Source of the DNA: JANMDU01 sp031388245
GTDB lineage: Bacteria; Pseudomonadota; Gammaproteobacteria; Burkholderiales; Burkholderiaceae_C
NCBI GenBank assembly: GCA_031388245.1
Contig: JANNED010000059.1
Coordinates: 1 to 8,716, forward strand
Direction of reading: 5' to 3'
Length of the DNA: 8,716 nt
A model generated the notes under the pieces. The model did not search any database. It was not told the DNA's origin and worked only from the letters and a program-made list of their open reading frames with translations. Of the stretch, positions 1-5,577 are shown piece by piece. Every line of letters starts with the position of its first letter. Position 1 is the stretch's first letter. A program made the position numbers and the translations under genes.

Positions 1-1
1 C

Positions 2-961
2 ACCTTGATTGTGGACAAGACTGGCACGCTGACCGAGGGCAGGCCGAAATTTGACCGAGCTGTGGCGTCTGCGGGGTTCAGCGAAGACGACGTGTTGCGC
101 CTGGCAGGCAGCCTAGATCAGGGCAGCGAGCACCCGTTGGCTCATGCCATCGTGGCAGCAGCGCGCGAGCGGGGCTTGGCACTGGACAAGGCGGAAGGCT
201 TTGAGTCTGGAAGTGGCATTGGCGTGCGCGGTACGGTGTCTTCCAAGCACTTGGCACTGGGCAACACCGCGCTGATGATCCAGCTTAACGTGTCTGTCGA
301 AGCGCTCAAGACGCAGGCTGAAGCCTTACGCGCTACGGGAGCCAGCGTCATGTTTCTTGCGGTGGATGGCCAAAGCGTCGGACTGCTCGCGGTGTCGGAT
401 CCGATCAAGGCCAGCACCGTTGAGGCACTGGCGACGTTGAAGGCCTCTGGGCTGCGCGTGATCATGGCCACGGGGGATGGGCTGACAACCGCAAAAGCGG
501 TCGCCGCCACACTGGGCATCGATGAGGTACATGGCGAGGTCAAACCGGCAGACAAGCTGGAGCTGGTGAGCAAGCTGCAACGCGAAGGTCGCATTGTCGC
601 CATGGCCGGGGACGGCATCAACGATGCACCCGCGCTGGCCAAGGCCGATGTCGGTGTTGCCATGGGCACGGGCACCGATGTGGCGATGAACAGCGCCCAA
701 GTGACGCTGGTCAAGGGCGACCTGCGTGGCATAGCGGTGGCGCGCGAGATATCGCAGCAGACAGTTGCCAATATGAAGCAAAACCTAGGCTTTGCCTTTG
801 TTTACAACGCGCTGGGTGTGCCGTTGGCAGCAGGCGTGCTATACCCCTTCACGGGCTGGCTTCTTTCGCCGATGATTGCTGCGCTGGCTATGAGCTTGAG
901 TTCTTTGTCGGTGATCACCAACGCGCTGCGACTAAGACGCGCTGCTGTACGGCAGGACTAA
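2..961 (+). CDS. copA: Copper-translocating P1B-type ATPase, C-terminal part (5' end outside the window)
   Basis: This gene exports monovalent copper from the cytoplasm using ATP. The reading frame is already open at base 2, and the first residues seen are TLIVDKTGTLTEG, the phosphorylation loop, so the true start lies upstream. Roughly 400 or more residues are missing (N-terminal metal-binding domains, first six membrane helices and the CPC motif). Numbering from the TTG at base 5, the phosphorylated Asp is D4, the nucleotide-binding His-Pro is at 43-44, TGDG is at 156-159 and the hinge GDGINDAP is at 202-209. Two C-terminal helices follow at about 260-282 and 287-306. They carry YN (267-268) and MSLSS (296-300) with N306, which together match the Cu+ signature of CopA rather than Zn/Cd pumps. 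The next gene starts 22 nt downstream, so co-transcription is likely. Substrate assignment is from motif knowledge; the CPC motif cannot be checked here. Confidence 0.93.
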   Translation, partial: TLIVDKTGTLTEGRPKFDRAVASAGFSEDDVLRLAGSLDQGSEHPLAHAIVAAARERGLALDKAEGFESGSGIGVRGTVSSKHLALGNTALMIQLNVSVEALKTQAEALRATGASVMFLAVDGQSVGLLAVSDPIKASTVEALATLKASGLRVIMATGDGLTTAKAVAATLGIDEVHGEVKPADKLELVSKLQREGRIVAMAGDGINDAPALAKADVGVAMGTGTDVAMNSAQVTLVKGDLRGIAVAREISQQTVANMKQNLGFAFVYNALGVPLAAGVLYPFTGWLLSPMIAALAMSLSSLSVITNALRLRRAAVRQD

Positions 962-983
962 TAGGGCGAAAAGCTTCAAGGCC

Positions 984-1526
984 ATGGACATTCTCGCCCA
1001 CGCTTTATGGGTCGGCACCGGTGTATCAATGGCACGCCGCCGATGGACTGTTCCTACGCGCACCCTGATTGCAGCCGTGGTGCTGGCCGCGCTGCCCGAT
1101 GTCTTTCACCTGCTGCCCATCGCGGGTTGGTGGATTTTTGGTGATGGCTCTGTGCAAGCTCTGTGGGCCTATGCTGTCGCCGTACCAGGCCAAGAGCCCG
1201 CGCTGCCTGCCATGGTTGAGTTTTGGTCGCACCACTTGCACTGCGTTGCACATAGCGCCATCATTGCCGGGGTAATTACGCTCCTCTCGTGGGCATTGCG
1301 ACGCTCACTTTGGGTTCCGTTGTTGGGCTGGTGGTCCCACATCATTATTGACGTGTTTACTCATTCTGCAGATTACTACCCATCCCCCGTGTTTTATCCC
1401 ATTACGGAACACGGCTTTGATGGTCTGGCCTGGAACACGCAGTGGTTCATGCTGGTGAATTACGGCGTGCTCTTAGCCGTAGGAATTTGGCTGTGGCATA
1501 TGCGAAAGGGTAGGCATAAGCGTTGA
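984..1526 (+). CDS. YdjM/DUF457-type membrane-bound metal-dependent hydrolase (putative)
   Basis: A 180-residue inner-membrane protein resembling the YdjM/DUF457 family, described as LexA-regulated or membrane-bound putative metal hydrolases; the biochemical substrate is unknown. Conserved polar residues suit a metal site: H6 in the opening MDILAHALW, LPD at 37-39 followed by H42, H83/H84/H86, HS at 90-91, and SHIIID at 118-123 with H127, followed by the PSPVFYP segment (134-140) near the membrane surface. Hydrophobic stretches at about 28-48, 92-105, 110-124 and 156-172 suggest about four helices, and the tail is strongly basic. The ATG at 984 is preceded by a short AAGG-like ribosome site. 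It follows the copper ATPase by 22 nt and probably shares its transcript. Any link to copper handling is inference from position only. Confidence 0.75.
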   Translation: MDILAHALWVGTGVSMARRRWTVPTRTLIAAVVLAALPDVFHLLPIAGWWIFGDGSVQALWAYAVAVPGQEPALPAMVEFWSHHLHCVAHSAIIAGVITLLSWALRRSLWVPLLGWWSHIIIDVFTHSADYYPSPVFYPITEHGFDGLAWNTQWFMLVNYGVLLAVGIWLWHMRKGRHKR

Positions 1527-1623
1527 CTGGGAGGATTTTCTCGCGGAAAAATAGTTTACGTTTGAACGACTTATATGCGTTACCGGACAGACGCCAGCGC
1601 ATCGATGAGCATGTAGAGATGGT

Positions 1624-1707
1624 GTGAACCGCTTCTCAAACACCCATCGCAAGCGCAGCACCGCAATCGCGATATTGCTGCTGTCGGTGCTTCCTATATT
1701 GGTGTAA
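1624..1707 (+). other. Tiny GTG ORF with basic N-terminus and one hydrophobic segment (uncertain)
   Basis: This 27-residue ORF reads as a basic stretch (NTHRKRS, residues 6-12) followed by a hydrophobic run (residues 13-27, TAIAILLLSVLPILV) and a TAA stop. That is the layout of a signal anchor or a gene fragment. Its GTG overlaps the TGA of a preceding 34-codon ORF (1523-1627) in the GTGA arrangement typical of translational coupling. I do not recognise either peptide and see no ribosome site for the first. A remnant of a decayed membrane-protein gene is as likely as a real small gene. Confidence 0.2.
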
Positions 1708-1750
1708 CGGGGATTTCCACATTGTCGATCAACGTTACGTGCGCTGGCAT

Positions 1751-1786
1751 ACAGACATCACATGACATCGGTGTCAGCATATCTGT
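1751..1786. repeat. Imperfect inverted repeat / hairpin
   Basis: The outer arms ACAGACAT (1751-1758) and ATATCTGT (1779-1786) pair with one mismatch. The inner arms TGACA (1763-1767) and TGTCA (1772-1776) close a four-base loop TCGG. It lies in the gene-free stretch before the DUF6544-like gene and is followed by CTTTCC rather than a T-run. It could be a weak terminator for the upstream pair, an operator or chance. Confidence 0.35.
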
Positions 1787-1984
1787 CTTTCCTAAACTGA
1801 AAACACTGGGCTTCGCTATGAATCTTTCGTCAAACCCATCGCTGGTCGTCATAGCGCGGGTGTCAATCAACGTCTGGGTTACAACTCAGCTATTGGAACA
1901 CCCCCTCACTGAGCCCCTGCTCAAAGAATGCTGTGACGCATCGGGTGCAAGCTACTCGACCAACATTTTTCGTTTCTGAGCACC

Positions 1985-2863
1985 ATGACTATGTTGAAAT
2001 GGGCGGGGCTGGTAGTCGGTGTACTTTTTGTTTTTGGTACGGGGGCGGTTGTTTTCGGTTCGTGGCGCTGGCACAAAGGCACGCAGGCCATGTTGGTACT
2101 GCTCGAGGCTGCCCGCACCCCAAACTCAATGTTAATTATGCCTACTCGTTACGATGAGCGCGAACTCGAAGGTTTGCCCGCGCCAGTACGGCGCTATTTT
2201 CGTGCAGTGCTGAAGGATGGTCAACCCATTATCGCCGCCGCGTCGATTGAACAGACTGGGACATTCAACATGAGCGAGACTGCTCAAACTTGGAAGTCGT
2301 TCACCGCAAAGCAACGGGTGATTACTCAGAGGCCGGGCTTCGACTGGGATGCTCGGATCATGGTGCTTCCCTTTGTAGCGGCGCATATTCACGATGCCTA
2401 CATTGCCGGCCACGGCACACTGCGCGGCGCGATCCTAGGCCTGATACCGGTGGTCAACATGCCAGACAACCCGCAGTTGCAGCAAGGTGAATTCATGCGC
2501 TACTTCATGGAGGCCTTGTGGTATCCAACGGCGCTTTTACCCAGCCAAGGCGTGCGATGGGAGGCGGTGGATGATCAATCGGCCCGCGCCACGATGAAAG
2601 ATGAAGCAATTACTTTGACGCTTACCTTCGGGTTTCAAAGCGACGGGCTGATCGATTCAGCTCGGGCTGAGTGGCGCGGTCGTTTGGTCAATGGCGTTCT
2701 CAGTGGGCAACCTTGGCAAGGCCGGGTTTGGATCTATGCGGTTCGTGAAGGCATCAGGGTACCGTTGGTGGCTGAAGTTGCATGGGTGACTCCTGCGGGC
2801 GTCAAACCCTACTATCGCGGCAAAGTCACATCGCTCTCGTTTGAATTGATGACTCCACGTTAA
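1985..2863 (+). CDS. Membrane-anchored conserved protein, DUF6544/DUF6920 type
   Basis: A 292-residue protein of unknown function. Residues 5-27 form one N-terminal hydrophobic helix followed by WRWHKG, so the remainder probably faces the periplasm, or the helix is an anchor. The body shows blocks that I associate with the DUF6544/DUF6920 group of bacterial conserved proteins: LPAPVRRYF (64-72), PGFDWDARI (117-125), RYFMEALWYPTALLP (172-186) followed by a VRWE-like strand (190-193), and a C-terminal IRVPLVAEVAW (257-267) plus YYRGKV (276-281). The many beta-prone strands suggest a lipid-binding or beta-barrel-like fold, but this is inference. ATG 1985 was chosen because the hydrophobic segment begins right after it; ATG 1991 is an alternative, and neither has a strong ribosome site. 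No operon partner is evident: it is separated from the previous gene by 458 nt. The family name is recalled, not searched. Confidence 0.72.
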   Translation: MTMLKWAGLVVGVLFVFGTGAVVFGSWRWHKGTQAMLVLLEAARTPNSMLIMPTRYDERELEGLPAPVRRYFRAVLKDGQPIIAAASIEQTGTFNMSETAQTWKSFTAKQRVITQRPGFDWDARIMVLPFVAAHIHDAYIAGHGTLRGAILGLIPVVNMPDNPQLQQGEFMRYFMEALWYPTALLPSQGVRWEAVDDQSARATMKDEAITLTLTFGFQSDGLIDSARAEWRGRLVNGVLSGQPWQGRVWIYAVREGIRVPLVAEVAWVTPAGVKPYYRGKVTSLSFELMTPR

Positions 2864-2896
2864 CCAAGATAAACAACACAAAACGGGATTACAGTT

Positions 2897-3016
2897 TTGA
2901 AAAGATCACTTGTTCTCGCACACCCTAAACCCGTTAGCTTTAACTCAGCTTTATTCCATCAGGCCATTAAAACTTTCGCAAACGAAGGTCATGAAGTGGC
3001 TACCCGTATGTCGTGA
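2897..3016 (+). pseudogene. N-terminal remnant of a flavodoxin-fold NAD(P)H:quinone reductase
   Basis: From TTG 2897 a frame of 39 residues reads LKRSLVLAHPKPVSFNSALF and continues to HEVATRMS before TGA at 3014-3016. The order of a beta strand ending in L-A-H-P, then S-F-N, then a helix and G-H-E-V matches the first beta-alpha-beta unit of the Kdr/MdaB/KefF-like quinone reductases, which are normally about 190-200 residues. Directly at the stop, the +1 frame gives RDVLYRL (CGTGAC... from 3012), which resembles the next family block RDLY. This indicates a frameshift followed by deletion of the rest. The ~80 nt remaining before the transporter gene show nothing else recognisable. It is very probably non-functional; the intact flavin reductase at 7662-8222 belongs to a different family. 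Confidence 0.7.
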
Positions 3017-3094
3017 CGTTTTATACCGCTTGCGATCAGCATGATGCTAATCTTGTGCAAGTCCCGATCAGCCCAAAAATCATAGGCTTCCAAC

Positions 3095-3790
3095 ATGAAT
3101 GCAATGACGATAAAACACCACTTGGAATCTCATCGCACGCATCGTGTAGGCTGGTTACGTGCATCGGTCCTTGGCGCGAATGATGGAATTGTCTCTACAG
3201 CTAGCCTGCTAATAGGTGTGGCTGCAGCCAATGCCACGCATGCAACGCTCCTAGTGACGGGTGCAGCAGCGCTAGTGGCTGGCGCGATGTCAATGGCTGC
3301 TGGCGAGTATGTCTCAGTCTATGCACAGGCAGATACCGAAAAAGCTGATCTCGAGCGAGAACACACAGAATTGAGTAAGAACCCAGATGCGGAGCGACGT
3401 GAATTGGCTGCGATTTATGTTGAGCGCGGTTTGACTTCAGATTTGGCTAATCAAGTCGCTGTTCAGCTTACTGAGCGCGACGCTTTAACAACACACGCCC
3501 GGGATGAATTGGGAATCTCAGATGCCCTAAGCGCTAAACCGCTGCAAGCAGCCATGGCGTCGGCTGCCAGCTTTGCATTGGGGGCAGCGTTGCCTTTAGG
3601 CATCGTTGCCTTAGCTCCAGTTAATGCGCTAATTCTTTGGATAGCCTGTGCGTCGCTGCTGAGTCTTGCTTTATTGGGTATTGCCTCTGCACGAGCTGGT
3701 GGTGCCCGTGTAGGGGTGAGCGTGTTGAGGGTTACGTTTTGGGGTGCGTTGGCAATGGGTGTTACGGCTGGCGTAGGTGCACTGCTTTAG
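3095..3790 (+). CDS. VIT1/CCC1-family Fe2+/Mn2+ transporter
   Basis: A 231-residue membrane protein of the VIT1/CCC1 family, which moves ferrous iron or manganese out of the cytoplasm (into vacuoles in plants and yeast). The hallmark first helix contains GANDGIVSTASLL (27-39), with D30 matching the conserved Asp of the pore. The second helix has MSMAAGEYVS (65-74), with Met and Glu ligands. An acidic, amphipathic cytoplasmic section at about 78-145 (with EKADLEREHTEL at 82-93) corresponds to the metal-binding domain inserted between helices 2 and 3. Three further helices lie at about 152-173, 176-197 and 208-230. Length is normal for bacterial members. ATG 3095 has AGG eight bases upstream (3084-3086). 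It follows a quinone-reductase remnant and precedes cbpA by 70 nt. The choice between Fe and Mn cannot be made from sequence. Confidence 0.92.
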   Translation: MNAMTIKHHLESHRTHRVGWLRASVLGANDGIVSTASLLIGVAAANATHATLLVTGAAALVAGAMSMAAGEYVSVYAQADTEKADLEREHTELSKNPDAERRELAAIYVERGLTSDLANQVAVQLTERDALTTHARDELGISDALSAKPLQAAMASAASFALGAALPLGIVALAPVNALILWIACASLLSLALLGIASARAGGARVGVSVLRVTFWGALAMGVTAGVGALL

Positions 3791-3860
3791 CGGATTGCCA
3801 CGAGATAAGGTAGAGCTACAGATTAAAAATTGACACCTCAGACGCCGACGAAAGGTTTTC

Positions 3861-4844
3861 ATGGAATTCAAAGATTACTACAAAGTCATGGGGTTAGAAA
3901 AAAACGCTACGCCTGAGGAGATTAAGCGCGCCTACCGAAAACTGGCACGCAAGTATCACCCTGACGTTAGCAAAGACAAGGACGCAGAGGCGCGTTTCAA
4001 AGAACTTGCAGAAGCCAACGTCGTACTCAAAGATCCAGAAAAACGTGCTGCTTACGACAGACTAGGTGCTAACTACAAAGATGGTCAAGAATTTCAACCA
4101 CCACCAGATTGGCAGAGCAGGCAAAGCGGAAGCAACTATTATTCAGAAGGTTTTCATCAAGAGGATGTGCGAGATCACAGCGCTTTTTTTGACGAGCTCT
4201 TTCGCGGAATGGGACGTGAATATGGTGCAGGCCAAGATCAAAGCCGTGAGACATTTGACATGCACGGCCAAGACCAGCATGCAAAGATTCGAATCGACAT
4301 TGAGGATTCCTACAAAGGCACAACCCGCACCATTGAGCTCAAGGCGCACAGTGAGGCACATCTTGGCTTACCGCAAGAGCAAAAGCGGAGCATTGAATTT
4401 TCTATTCCAAAGGGTATCCGCGCAGGGCAACACATTCGCTTGGCTGCTCAAGGTGGACAAGGGATGGGCAAGGGAAGCCCAGGAGATTTATACTTAGATG
4501 TAGAAATACTGCCACATCCTCTCTACAGTACCAATGGCCTAGATGTCATGATGGATTTGCCGATTGCACCGTGGGAAGCGGCCATAGGCGCGGAAATCCT
4601 TGCACCCACGCCCACGGGGCAGGTCGAAGTGAAAATACCCGCAGGTTCTATGAACGGACGCAAGTTGCGCCTGAAAGCGCGCGGGCTTCCGGGTAAGACG
4701 CCGGGCGATTTTTTCTACGTCTTGAAAATCGTGCAACCTGAGCCAGAGTCAGAATCTGAAAAGAGAGCCTATTTGGATTTGCATGCAGTTTTTAATAACT
4801 TCAACCCACGCGCAGAGATTGAAGCGCATAAGAAAACTTTCTAA
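3861..4844 (+). CDS. cbpA: DnaJ-class co-chaperone / curved DNA-binding protein CbpA
   Basis: A 327-residue J-protein that stimulates DnaK ATPase and delivers substrates; in E. coli CbpA also binds curved DNA at the nucleoid. Residues 1-70 form the J domain with HPD at 33-35, followed by the closing helix KRAAYDRLG (61-69). There is a linker rich in Gln, Asp and Ser (72-135), with no Gly/Phe-rich segment and no CxxCxGxG zinc finger, which separates CbpA from DnaJ. Two C-terminal substrate-binding domains follow (about 136-215 and 218-292), with IPKGIRAGQHIRL (182-194) and VEVKIPAGSMNGRKLRLK (255-272). An oddity is EANVVLKD at 51-58, where the usual aromatic of EAYEVL/EAWEVL is N53. The ATG has AAAGG upstream (3851-3855). 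cbpM follows after 18 nt, so the two form an operon. Confidence 0.95.
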   Translation: MEFKDYYKVMGLEKNATPEEIKRAYRKLARKYHPDVSKDKDAEARFKELAEANVVLKDPEKRAAYDRLGANYKDGQEFQPPPDWQSRQSGSNYYSEGFHQEDVRDHSAFFDELFRGMGREYGAGQDQSRETFDMHGQDQHAKIRIDIEDSYKGTTRTIELKAHSEAHLGLPQEQKRSIEFSIPKGIRAGQHIRLAAQGGQGMGKGSPGDLYLDVEILPHPLYSTNGLDVMMDLPIAPWEAAIGAEILAPTPTGQVEVKIPAGSMNGRKLRLKARGLPGKTPGDFFYVLKIVQPEPESESEKRAYLDLHAVFNNFNPRAEIEAHKKTF

Positions 4845-4862
4845 CCTGATGAGATATAAGTT

Positions 4863-5186
4863 ATGACACCCAATTTCACGCTCATCGCGCCAACACAATT
4901 TGCCTGTAGCGATTTGATGGAAGAGTTAACTGAAATTACGCTTTCCGATCTGTGCCGCGCTTGCGGAGCACATGCTGAAACCGTTCTTGAAATGGTCTAC
5001 GAAGGCGTGATTGAAATCGCCGTGATGCAACAGAGCATGCCCTGCGAGGAATGGCGCTTTACTGGGCTGCATCTGCACCGAGCAAAAGTAGCCATGCGGC
5101 TGCATCGTGATCTGGGGGTGAACTTTGCAGGCGCAGCGCTCGCGTTGCAGTTGATGGGCGATCTACACACGACCAGGGGCTTGTAA
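4863..5186 (+). CDS. cbpM: Chaperone modulator CbpM
   Basis: A 107-residue MerR-like small protein that binds the J domain of CbpA and blocks both its DnaK stimulation and its DNA binding, as known for E. coli CbpM. The central segment LSDLCRACGAHAETVLEMV (27-45) is the helix-turn-helix-like part, followed by GVIEI (48-52). The conserved block WRFTGLHLHRAKVAMRLHRDLGVN is at 64-87, and the tail GAALALQLMGDL at 90-101 is the C-terminal helix typical of the family. Placement 18 nt behind cbpA is the standard arrangement and strongly supports the assignment. The ribosome site is weak (GATGAG at 4848-4853), so translation may depend on coupling with cbpA. Cysteines at 15, 31, 34 and 61 are more than I would expect, but no metal site is obvious. 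Confidence 0.92.
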   Translation: MTPNFTLIAPTQFACSDLMEELTEITLSDLCRACGAHAETVLEMVYEGVIEIAVMQQSMPCEEWRFTGLHLHRAKVAMRLHRDLGVNFAGAALALQLMGDLHTTRGL

Positions 5187-5406
5187 CGCGTTGTACTCTA
5201 GGTGCATATGCTTTGCTAATAGATTTTGCAACTTCAAAGGTAATGCAGGTTTGGATTTCGTGACTTTCATGAGGCCAGTCAGTAATTAACTGATTAAGAA
5301 AAGTACGGAGAAATAGACCGGAGATTCAGCATATGCATCAGGTCGCCATAGTTGCTGTCTGTACGTCACAACACACAAAGAGAAAAAGTGTTGGCTCAGA
5401 GTAAAA

Positions 5407-5466
5407 ATGAAAATCTTTATGGATGTTCTCCGACATGATGAAGTGAGGTTGGACTACTTCATGTAA
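5407..5466 (+). CDS. Possible 19-residue upstream leader peptide (speculative)
   Basis: ATG 5407 opens a short frame, MKIFMDVLRHDEVRLDYFM, ending in TAA at 5464-5466. It begins directly after the left arm of the long inverted repeat and ends inside the 12-bp palindrome, with the hairpin 5438-5462 lying within its coding part. Ribosome passage would therefore affect folding of the leader. There is no good ribosome site, no codon run that would suggest attenuation by an amino acid, and I recognise no family. It may be chance. Confidence 0.2.
   Translation: MKIFMDVLRHDEVRLDYFM
5438..5462 (+). repeat. Hairpin with 7-bp perfect stem
   Basis: ATGAAGT (5438-5444) and ACTTCAT (5456-5462) pair perfectly around an 11-base loop. 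The stem could extend outward by ACATG/ATGT pairing if three bases bulge on the left side (5433-5437). It sits inside the span closed by the long-range inverted repeat upstream of the gene at 5578. Confidence 0.45.
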
Positions 5467-5472
5467 TTACAT
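5461..5472. promoter_or_regulatory. 12-bp perfect palindrome, candidate operator
   Basis: ATGTAATTACAT reads identically on both strands and lies about 105 bases before the start codon at 5578. A two-fold symmetric, AT-rich site of this size is typical of a dimeric helix-turn-helix regulator site. No regulator gene lies in the window apart from the MerR-like CbpM, which is not known to bind DNA. The palindrome is seen directly; the function is inferred. Confidence 0.4.
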
Positions 5473-5577
5473 TTCAAGCGATCATTCAGGTATCCGCTCC
5501 ATCGACTTTGTAAGTTGTTGACCAACACTTGCAGCCGTGCGGAGACAGATCACTCTTTTACTCTGAGGAAATTCACT

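Larger units (their letters stand above)
1527..1984. other. 458-nt stretch without a convincing gene
   Basis: No recognisable protein, RNA gene or mobile element is seen here. It contains two very short, overlapping, protein-like ORFs (1523-1627 and 1624-1707), an imperfect hairpin (1751-1786) and an 85-codon TTG-initiated ORF at 1722-1979 without ribosome site or family resemblance. A strong-looking GGGAGGA at 1529-1535 has no start codon at a useful distance. The stretch may be degraded coding sequence or the regulatory region for the gene at 1985. I find no clear promoter. Confidence 0.5.
5395..5567 (+). repeat. Long-range 12-bp inverted repeat, right arm covers the Shine-Dalgarno sequence
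   Basis: CTCAGAGTAAAA (5395-5406) is the exact reverse complement of TTTTACTCTGAG (5556-5567). The right arm overlaps the ribosome binding site GAGGA (5565-5569) of the gene starting at 5578, so pairing in the mRNA would hide it. Immediately left of the first arm, AAGTGTTGG (5386-5394) is the exact reverse complement of CCAACACTT (5522-5530). The two pairings cross each other, giving pseudoknot-like or mutually exclusive topology. The base matches are direct observation; a regulatory role is inference. Confidence 0.5.
5187..5577. other. 391-nt intergenic, structured leader-like region
   Basis: No gene of normal size is present. The stretch is AT-richer than its surroundings and holds several symmetrical elements, listed separately: a hairpin (5438-5462), a 12-bp palindrome (5461-5472), a 12-bp long-range inverted repeat (5395-5406 with 5556-5567), a second 9-bp pair (5386-5394 with 5522-5530) and a 19-codon ORF (5407-5466). 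A TCAGT/ACTGA pair (5279-5283, 5289-5293) and two GCATATGC copies (5204-5211, 5329-5336) are also there but could be chance. I could not identify a convincing -35/-10 promoter. The region presumably carries the promoter and untranslated leader of the gene at 5578. Confidence 0.55.

Noticed and set aside
142..771. 209-codon minus-strand ORF inside the copper ATPase
   Set aside because: It is the antisense shadow of a strongly supported coding region, and its Ser/Ala/Pro-rich translation has no domain.
1536..1551. TTTTC/GAAAA inverted repeat after the YdjM-like gene as a terminator
   Set aside because: It has only five weak base pairs and no following T-run.
1722..1979. 85-codon plus-strand ORF beginning with TTG
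   Set aside because: It has no ribosome binding site, no recognisable motif and unremarkable composition; it runs up to the next gene only because stops happen to be rare.
3830..3835. TTGACA, a perfect -35 hexamer before cbpA
   Set aside because: No -10-like hexamer lies 16-18 bases downstream (the sequence there is GC-rich, then AGGTTT), and it is too near the start codon.
5204..5336. Two GCATATGC copies (5204-5211 and 5329-5336)
   Set aside because: An 8-9 bp match in a stretch of this length is expected by chance about once, and each copy is itself a simple palindrome.
5515..5577. Upstream TTG start extending the Cys-repeat protein by 21 residues
   Set aside because: It would put polar residues before the signal peptide, and it lies upstream of the well-placed GAGGA that serves ATG 5578.
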